Source of the DNA: Sulfurimonas sp.
GTDB taxonomy: Bacteria; Campylobacterota; Campylobacteria; Campylobacterales; Sulfurimonadaceae
NCBI GenBank assembly: GCA_015663215.1
Contig: DQSP01000027.1
Coordinates: forward strand, 1-10,388
Direction of reading: 5' to 3'
DNA: 10,388 bases
Of the stretch, positions 6,614-10,388 are shown piece after piece (position 1 is the first letter of the stretch; each line of letters starts with the position of its first letter). Made by a program: the position numbers and the translations under genes. The notes under the pieces are model-generated. The model worked only from the letters and a program-made list of their open reading frames with translations, searched no databases and was not told where the DNA came from.

Positions 6614-7314
6614 ATAGCGATAAAAGTCGCAAAGTTTGCCCAACGAAATAATACTTCACAGTGTTTAAACCCAGCATTTTTTGCCATTTTAATGTTCTCA
6701 TCTTCACTATAGGGAACAAGTACATTTTCTAATGCCTCACGTTTTTGCATAATCTCATACTCTGAATAACCCTGTGTTTTTTTAAAATCATAATAACATT
6801 CAATAAGATCTTTGTTAAGTTTTGCTTCATGGCTTATAACTTTTTCACTAAAGATAAAAACACCCTTTTCTTTTAAACTAGCTGCTATTAGTTTTACAAG
6901 CTCTTCGCGAACAAGTGGTCGTATAAACTGCAAGGTGTAGTTACTAATAAATACATCTGCTTTTTTATACTCATACTCTAAGATGTCCGCGTTTACTACT
7001 TCTATGTTCGCACCATAAGCCTCACACTTGCGTTTTGCTTGTTTTAACATCGCCTCTGAGTTATCTAATCCTACAAGTGTCGCGTTTACTTGTAAATCTC
7101 TATGAATATTTAAAAGAAGAGAAGCTGTAGAACAACCAAGATCATAAACTAAGCCACCCTCACTTAAATTTTTGTGTGTAAAAAATTGTGTGATTTTTTG
7201 GCTCTCTTTATAAAAAGGAACACTACGTTCTAACATATCGTCAAAAACAGCAGCAACCTCTTCATCAAACTCAAACTGTTTTTTTATCGGTTTTGTAAAT
7301 ACTTTATCATTCAT
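6607..7314 (-). CDS. cmoA: Carboxy-S-adenosyl-L-methionine synthase
   Basis: CmoA makes carboxy-SAM from SAM and prephenate; CmoB then uses it to turn 5-hydroxyuridine into 5-carboxymethoxyuridine at tRNA wobble position 34. From ATG 7314 the protein has 235 residues. It shows the CmoA-specific opening [20 protein letters not shown] (14-33), SAM motif [11 protein letters not shown] (57-66), LDNSEAML (83-90), NYTLQFIRP (125-133), FSEKV (155-159) and the CmoA segment [17 protein letters not shown] (182-198). A TTG at 7332 would add six residues, but it would sit inside the likely -10 box. No ribosome site precedes ATG 7314; the -10 at 7322-7327 would start the mRNA at or next to the ATG. No cmoB is in the window. 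Confidence 0.93.
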   Translation of the reverse strand: MNDKVFTKPIKKQFEFDEEVAAVFDDMLERSVPFYKESQKITQFFTHKNLSEGGLVYDLGCSTASLLLNIHRDLQVNATLVGLDNSEAMLKQAKRKCEAYGANIEVVNADILEYEYKKADVFISNYTLQFIRPLVREELVKLIAASLKEKGVFIFSEKVISHEAKLNKDLIECYYDFKKTQGYSEYEIMQKREALENVLVPYSEDENIKMAKNAGFKHCEVLFRWANFATFIAIK

Positions 7315-7321
7315 AGATGCA

Positions 7322-7327
7322 ATTTTA
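7322..7327 (-). promoter_or_regulatory. -10 box of cmoA, placed for a leaderless transcript
   Basis: Minus-strand TAAAAT ends seven bases before ATG 7314, so the start would be at 7315 or 7314. No -35 box is apparent, and any -35 would lie across the start of the divergent gene at 7352. Confidence 0.45.
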
Positions 7328-7339
7328 TCCAAAATAGTC

Positions 7340-7345
7340 TATAAT
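7340..7345 (+). promoter_or_regulatory. -10 box of the 93-residue protein gene, placed for a leaderless transcript
   Basis: A perfect TATAAT followed by exactly six bases and then ATG 7352, so the expected transcription start is the A of the start codon. There is no ribosome site. It is 12 bases from the opposing cmoA -10 box, so the two promoters must overlap in polymerase footprint. Confidence 0.5.
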
Positions 7346-7351
7346 AGTTGT

Positions 7352-7633
7352 ATGGAATTAAATATACAAACATTAATGATGCTCTTTTTTATACTCTTTC
7401 TAGTTTTAAGCATCTGGAAAATATGGGCTTTTTTACCAAATGAACAACTTAAAGATGATGATAGGACTGATGAGTCAGAAGCGAAACTTAAAAAAATATT
7501 AGATGATGTTTTAAACGAAAGTAGTGAAGATTTATCAGAAAAAGAGATTTTAAAAAGAATGAAGATGCACAAAGAGTTTGACGAAAAACTCTTCTGGCGT
7601 TTTAACTTAAATAGACTAAAGCATCTGCTTTAG
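7352..7633 (+). CDS. Membrane-anchored small protein of unknown function
   Basis: A 93-residue protein with one N-terminal transmembrane span (about 8-28, MLFFILFLVLSIWKIWAFL) and a soluble tail. The tail first has an acidic, probably helical region (KDDDRTDESEAKLKKILDD, 34-52; NESSEDLSEKEILKRM, 55-70), then a basic, aromatic end (KLFWRFNLNRLKHLL). I do not recognise a named family; similar one-span proteins are common hypotheticals in Campylobacterota. The ATG at 7352 follows TATAAT by six bases and lacks a ribosome site. The stop lies inside the loop of a terminator-like hairpin shared with convergent fba. A frame on the opposite strand is a shadow. Confidence 0.75.
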   Translation: MELNIQTLMMLFFILFLVLSIWKIWAFLPNEQLKDDDRTDESEAKLKKILDDVLNESSEDLSEKEILKRMKMHKEFDEKLFWRFNLNRLKHLL

Positions 7634-7650
7634 GGCACCTTTAGTCTATT
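7610..7650. terminator. Bidirectional terminator-like hairpin between convergent genes, with a competing inner stem
   Basis: AATAGACTAAAG (7610-7621) and CTTTAGTCTATT (7639-7650) are perfect 12-bp arms around 17 bases. Plus strand continues GGTTTTAGTTTC, a moderate T-run; on the minus strand it lies 4 bases after the fba stop. A second hairpin, CTAAAGCA-TC-TGCTTTAG (7616-7633), uses the same left arm and ends exactly on the TAG stop of the plus-strand gene, so the two cannot form together. Confidence 0.7.
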
Positions 7651-7654
7651 GGTT

Positions 7655-8734
7655 TTAGTTTCTATCCATCGCATTTAAGTCTTTAAATGCTTGAACAACT
7701 CTATCTACTAAAGTTTCTTGACCTGCACGTAGCCATTTTCTAGGGTCATAGTACTTTTTGTTTGGTTTATCTTCACCCTCTGGGTTTCCTATTTGCGACT
7801 GCAAATAAGCATTGTATTTTTCTACATAGTTTTTAGTACCAAGCCATGTCGCCCACTGAGTATCTGTATCTATGTTCATCTTTATAACACCATAACCGAT
7901 AGCTTCACTAATTTCACTTGGTTCAGAACCTGAACCACCATGAAATACAAAATTAACTGGTTTATCACTAGTTCCATGCTTTTCGTTAATGTATTTTTGA
8001 GAGTTATCGAGGATTTTAGGAGTTAAGGAGACATTTCCTGGCTTATAAACGCCATGAACATTTCCAAATGAAGCTGCTATCGTGTAGTGAGGAGAAACAC
8101 TTCCTAAAACTTCATAAGCTAAACATACATCTTCTGGTTGTGTATAAAGAAGTGAGTTATCCATATCTGTGTTATCAACACCATCCTCTTCTCCACCTGT
8201 ACAACCAAGTTCGATCTCTATACTCATACCAATTTTACTCATACGCTCTAAATAAGCTTTACAAGTAGAGATGTTGTAATCTAATGGCTCTTCAGAGAGG
8301 TCTAACATATGTGAAGAAAAAAGTGGTTTTCCTTCTTTTGCAAAGTGAGCTTCACCTGCATCTAGGAGAGCATCTATCCAAGGAAGTAGTTTCTTTGCAG
8401 CATGGTCAGTATGGAGGATAACAGCAACGCCATAAGCCTCAGCCATCATGTGAGTATGTAAAGCACCTGAAATAGCACCAATTATCGCTGCTTTTTCATT
8501 CTCATTACTTAAGCCTTTGCCAGCATAGTAAGATGACCCACCATTAGAAAACTGAATGATAACAGGAGAGTTAACTTTTGCAGCGGCTTCAATTACACCG
8601 TTAATTGAGTCTGTACTTACTACATTTACAGCTGGAATAGCAAAGCCTACTTTTTTTGCATGCTCATACACCTTTTGAACATCCTCGCCAAAAAGAACTC
8701 CAGGTTTTACAATATCTAAAATACCATTACTCAT
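7655..8734 (-). CDS. fba: Class II (zinc) fructose-bisphosphate aldolase
   Basis: A 359-residue cytoplasmic metallo-aldolase interconverting fructose 1,6-bisphosphate and dihydroxyacetone phosphate plus glyceraldehyde 3-phosphate; in a chemolithoautotroph the gluconeogenic direction probably dominates. It matches the E. coli FbaA subtype along its whole length, by recall. Catalytic D110 and zinc ligand H111 lie in ILHTDHAAKKLLPW; E175, E182 and E183 in EIELGCTGGEED; zinc ligands H227 (GNVHGVYKPGN) and H265 (FVFHGGSGS); and the phosphate-binding segment MNIDTDTQWATW (286-297). ATG 8732-8734 has the ribosome site AGAGGTGA (8741-8748). A TATAAT lies at 8766-8771. In C. jejuni and H. pylori fba directly follows peb4 (recall); here the two are about 4 kb apart. 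Confidence 0.97.
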   Translation of the reverse strand: MSNGILDIVKPGVLFGEDVQKVYEHAKKVGFAIPAVNVVSTDSINGVIEAAAKVNSPVIIQFSNGGSSYYAGKGLSNENEKAAIIGAISGALHTHMMAEAYGVAVILHTDHAAKKLLPWIDALLDAGEAHFAKEGKPLFSSHMLDLSEEPLDYNISTCKAYLERMSKIGMSIEIELGCTGGEEDGVDNTDMDNSLLYTQPEDVCLAYEVLGSVSPHYTIAASFGNVHGVYKPGNVSLTPKILDNSQKYINEKHGTSDKPVNFVFHGGSGSEPSEISEAIGYGVIKMNIDTDTQWATWLGTKNYVEKYNAYLQSQIGNPEGEDKPNKKYYDPRKWLRAGQETLVDRVVQAFKDLNAMDRN

Positions 8735-8765
8735 AAAAACTCACCTCTAAAAATTTAATTTTGTT

Positions 8766-8771
8766 ATTATA
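8766..8771 (-). promoter_or_regulatory. -10 box of fba
   Basis: Minus-strand CCTATAATAA holds a perfect TATAAT; the start would be near 8759, giving a leader of about 25 bases with the ribosome site. No -35 consensus. The 7-bp inverted repeat at 8776-8797 lies immediately upstream, within the polymerase footprint. Confidence 0.55.
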
Positions 8772-8775
8772 GGAA

Positions 8776-8797
8776 AAAGTTCATTTAAAAGAACTTT
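8776..8797. repeat. Perfect inverted repeat between the divergent fba and cyclase-like promoters (candidate operator)
   Basis: AAAGTTC (8776-8782) and GAACTTT (8791-8797) are perfect 7-bp arms around ATTTAAAA. The site lies between the two opposing -10 boxes (8766-8771 on minus and 8802-8807 on plus), where a dimeric regulator could affect both. Part of the arms is AT, but each has a GTTC/GAAC core. Confidence 0.5.
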
Positions 8798-8798
8798 A

Positions 8799-8807
8799 TG
8801 CTAAAAT
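8799..8807 (+). promoter_or_regulatory. Extended -10 promoter of the cyclase-like operon
   Basis: TGCTAAAAT is an extended -10 identical to that of nth; 12 bases (TGCTAAAATACC) are shared exactly. The predicted start is near 8814. No -35 consensus is visible; the -35 region is occupied by the inverted repeat. Confidence 0.5.
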
Positions 8808-8817
8808 ACCTATAAAA

Positions 8818-8838
8818 ATGAAGTTGAAAATACAATGA
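8818..8838 (+). other. Possible six-codon upstream reading frame overlapping the next start
   Basis: ATG 8818 opens a frame of six codons (MKLKIQ) whose TGA (8836-8838) overlaps the downstream ATG (8835-8837) as ATGA. The downstream gene has no Shine-Dalgarno, so termination and re-initiation could supply its translation. A frame this short can arise by chance. Confidence 0.25.
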
Positions 8839-9476
8839 CAAAAGCCCTAATTACAGATATTGTTCTTATAGATATCATCAACTTTTCACAACTAACATCT
8901 GCACAGCAACTTGAGATAGTAGTGTTTTTAACAAAAAGCTTTAAAAAGATGATAGAGAAGATGTTACTTAACTCCAACACACCTTTGTCAAAGTTCATCA
9001 TAGGCTATGTGTCAACTGGTGATGGTTTTTACTGCATTTTAAATCCAAGACTCAAGGGATTTGGTCCAATTCTTGGTTTAAGTTTTAATGATTTTTCAGA
9101 ATATATTTCAAAAAAATATAACTATTTTGAAGGTATTAGAATAGCTGCGCACACGGGTGAAGTGAATGAATTTAAAGATATACTTGGTAGTAAAAACTTT
9201 ATAGGGGATGGGCTTAACGACTGTGCAAGATACTTAGAGATAAAAGGCTTTACCATCTCAACTGTAATGGTTTCAGATATAGCATATGCAAATCTAAAAA
9301 AGTTTCTTACACTACATAAAGACTTCAATACACTGCTCACAAAAAGAGAACTGAAGAAGTCGACGCTCCAACACTTTAAAGATAAACATGGTAATGAAAA
9401 ACAAGGATGCTTAATCTGGTTAAGGAAACCTGGAATTATTAACCCTCCAAATATTAACTACAACTCAATTATATAA
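8835..9476 (+). CDS. Stand-alone class III nucleotide-cyclase-like domain protein
   Basis: A 213-residue soluble protein that reads as a single cyclase homology domain. Metal-binding Asp candidates are D13 in DIVLIDIINFSQL (8-20) and D63 in STGDGFYCIL (60-69). RIAAHTGEV (102-110) matches the family's RIGIHTGEV strand, and GDGLNDCARYLE (124-135) matches GDxVNxAARLE with the transition-state Asn (N128) and Arg (R132) kept. By my alignment the purine-specifying Lys and Asp are replaced by V59 and N121, so ATP may not be the substrate and activity is uncertain. The C-terminal part (about 140-213) includes HFKDKHGNEKQG, a short motif I associate with bacterial members of this fold. No sensor or membrane domain is fused. 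ATG 8835 is the first in-frame start; no ribosome site. The coiled-coil gene follows after 11 bases, so the two form an operon. Confidence 0.7.
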   Translation: MTKALITDIVLIDIINFSQLTSAQQLEIVVFLTKSFKKMIEKMLLNSNTPLSKFIIGYVSTGDGFYCILNPRLKGFGPILGLSFNDFSEYISKKYNYFEGIRIAAHTGEVNEFKDILGSKNFIGDGLNDCARYLEIKGFTISTVMVSDIAYANLKKFLTLHKDFNTLLTKRELKKSTLQHFKDKHGNEKQGCLIWLRKPGIINPPNINYNSII

Positions 9477-9487
9477 AAAGGAACACT

Positions 9488-10171
9488 ATGAGATTAACCT
9501 TAGATGAATACTCCAAACATTTTAAAATGTCAAAAGAGATGATAAATTCAAAACTTCGTAATAAAAAACTCAACTATATTATAGAAGACGGTATTACATA
9601 TATCATTGTAACTCGAAGTTCATTAGACACAGAGCTAAGAAATAAAATTCATAATGATAAAAAAGCATCACTTGCAAAAGAAAAAGTAGTACCAGTTGTA
9701 CAGGTAAAACAAAAGACTACGGTTGCTATGGTGCTTGGTTTATATCAAAAAGAGAACCAGCAACTTAAAGAGAAGATAGTCCAACTCGAAATTAAGATAG
9801 ATAAACTCATAGATGATAAAGAGCAGATGCTTCGTGATGAGATGGCAAAGATTGAGCAAGTTTATAGTTCAAAAGATGAACAGCTTAAAAATATTTTAGA
9901 GCTAATAAATGCAAAACTAGCATCAGAAGCTTCTCAAACGATTCATGAAATAGAAACAATTGAAACAAAACAGACCAATACTCAAAAAGAAGAGAGCATT
10001 ATAGAGCTCAAACATTATCTTAAAACACTTGATTTAGAAAACTATCAGAAAAAAGTGATTAAAAAAAGATTTTTGGCTGTTTATAGTAAAGACATACGTG
10101 TCATTAAACAAAATGGTAGAATTTATCTAGACTTTTCAAAATACGACTATAGTGATTTACTAGAATACTAG
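9488..10171 (+). CDS. HTH-like N-terminus plus coiled coil protein, unknown function
   Basis: A 227-residue soluble protein I do not recognise. Residues 1-45 (LTLDEYSKHFKMSKEMINSK, then a short beta hairpin around YIIEDGITYIIV) look like a MerR/excisionase-type winged-helix reader followed by its wing. Residues about 46-80 are a basic linker. Residues about 84-148 are a strongly charged heptad-rich coiled coil (QLKEKIVQLEIKIDKLIDDK). A Thr/Glu/Gln-rich stretch (150-168) leads to a small C-terminal domain (171-227) with KVIKKRFLAVYSKDIRVIK and ending DYSDLLEY. Such a layout suits a dimeric DNA-binding or scaffold protein. AAGGA lies 6 bases before ATG 9488, 11 bases after the cyclase-like gene, so they are co-transcribed and possibly functionally linked. 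An epsilonproteobacterial DUF family with a similar layout exists, but I cannot assign it safely. Confidence 0.75.
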   Translation: MRLTLDEYSKHFKMSKEMINSKLRNKKLNYIIEDGITYIIVTRSSLDTELRNKIHNDKKASLAKEKVVPVVQVKQKTTVAMVLGLYQKENQQLKEKIVQLEIKIDKLIDDKEQMLRDEMAKIEQVYSSKDEQLKNILELINAKLASEASQTIHEIETIETKQTNTQKEESIIELKHYLKTLDLENYQKKVIKKRFLAVYSKDIRVIKQNGRIYLDFSKYDYSDLLEY

Positions 10172-10175
10172 TAAG

Positions 10176-10196
10176 TTCACTTTCCACTTCTCACTT
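10176..10196 (+). repeat. Three imperfect 7-base tandem repeats after the coiled-coil gene
   Basis: TTCACTT, TCCACTT and CTCACTT follow each other without gaps directly after the stop codon, each sharing CACTT at exact 7-base intervals. This is a small array; chance is possible. Confidence 0.4.
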
Positions 10197-10218
10197 CAAA
10201 CAAAATCATTTCTTTTCT

Positions 10219-10242
10219 TTAGGGCACCTCTAAAAACCCTAA
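10219..10242 (+). terminator. Possible terminator hairpin of the cyclase-like operon
   Basis: TTAGGG and CCCTAA are perfect 6-bp arms around a 12-base loop, about 48 bases after the last stop. There is no T-run directly after it, so function is uncertain. It includes CTTTAGGGCACCT, which also occurs at the end of the gene at 7352. Confidence 0.4.
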
Positions 10243-10278
10243 TATATCTCAACATTAAAACATTTATTTACTAAATTA

Positions 10279-10300
10279 TATACACGGTTTTCCGTGTATA
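10279..10300. repeat. Strong isolated palindrome, 9-bp arms
   Basis: TATACACGG, TTTT, CCGTGTATA: perfect 9-bp arms around four T. Its GC-containing ACACGG/CCGTGT core stands out in a region of about 15% GC. No T-run follows on either strand, so an operator or recombination/replication protein site is as likely as a terminator. Confidence 0.6.
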
Positions 10301-10388
10301 ATATCAATTAAATACACCATTATATTATTATTATTTTGTATAATATACATTATAAGATATATTATATACAATTAATACATTAAATAAT
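10301..10388. other. Very AT-rich gene-free stretch at the right edge
   Basis: Only 9 of 88 bases are G or C by hand count. It holds TTA/ATT runs and several TATAAT-like strings (for example around 10339-10344), but no reading frame and no ribosome site. Together with 10172-10300 the gene-free region is at least 217 bases and continues beyond the window. It may be the upstream region of a gene outside the window, a nucleoid-protein binding site, or the flank of an insertion. Confidence 0.5.

Noticed and set aside
6398..6643. Minus-strand open frame across the small membrane protein gene
   Set aside because: Antisense to the lipoprotein end and the 41-residue gene, overlaps the cmoA end in another frame, and lacks a ribosome site.
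8068..8268. Plus-strand open frame inside fba
   Set aside because: Antisense shadow of a highly conserved aldolase segment.
10301..10388. CRISPR array or simple satellite at the right edge
   Set aside because: No regular repeat-spacer unit; only short TTA/ATT runs in very AT-rich sequence.
1..10388. tRNA, rRNA or riboswitch genes
   Set aside because: No cloverleaf-type arms, CCA ends or conserved riboswitch cores were seen by eye in the gaps, most of which are under 140 bases.

Overview
The window reads as chromosomal DNA of a Campylobacterota (epsilonproteobacterial) organism, most likely a Sulfurimonas-like sulfur or hydrogen oxidiser. This is judged from the low GC content, the TAWAAT-type -10 boxes with weak -35 boxes, short spacing between genes, and protein family flavour (a PEB4-type isomerase, epsilonproteobacterial CmoA and Nth, class II Fba, ClpB). 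The placement rests on recall of these families, not on a search. No rRNA, tRNA, CRISPR array, insertion sequence or phage gene is visible; most of the window is ordinary core genome.

Left part (1-5486). The N-terminal 319 residues of ClpB run leftward off the window edge. Its promoter is nearly consensus and overlaps an inverted repeat resembling the HspR operator (HAIR). Divergent from it is a nitroreductase gene whose stop codon overlaps that of a PLP-dependent enzyme of the ACC deaminase/D-cysteine desulfhydrase fold. That enzyme is the last gene of a leftward run: cytoplasmic hybrid histidine kinase (PAS-HisKA-HATPase-pseudoreceiver-receiver), then periplasmic PEB4/SurA-like isomerase, then the PLP enzyme.

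Middle (5552-8734). Rightward nth is followed by a small lipoprotein and a 41-residue single-span membrane protein. Leftward cmoA (wobble-uridine tRNA modification) faces away from a 93-residue membrane-anchored protein of unknown function. Leftward fba (class II fructose-bisphosphate aldolase) follows. Three genes here (nth, cmoA and the 93-residue protein) have a -10 box only 6-7 bases before the start codon, so their mRNAs may be leaderless. nth, peb4 and fba are neighbours in Campylobacter jejuni (from recall); here they are close but separated by other genes.

Right part (8735-10388). A divergent regulatory region with a perfect 7-bp inverted repeat separates fba from a two-gene rightward unit. 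The first gene is a stand-alone class III nucleotide-cyclase-like domain with metal-binding residues kept and purine-specificity residues changed. The second is an unrecognised protein with an HTH-like N-terminus, a long coiled coil and a small C-terminal domain. This pair is the best candidate for an undescribed system. After it come a hairpin, a strong isolated 9-bp palindrome and a very AT-rich stretch (about 10% GC by hand count over the last 88 bases) with no gene.
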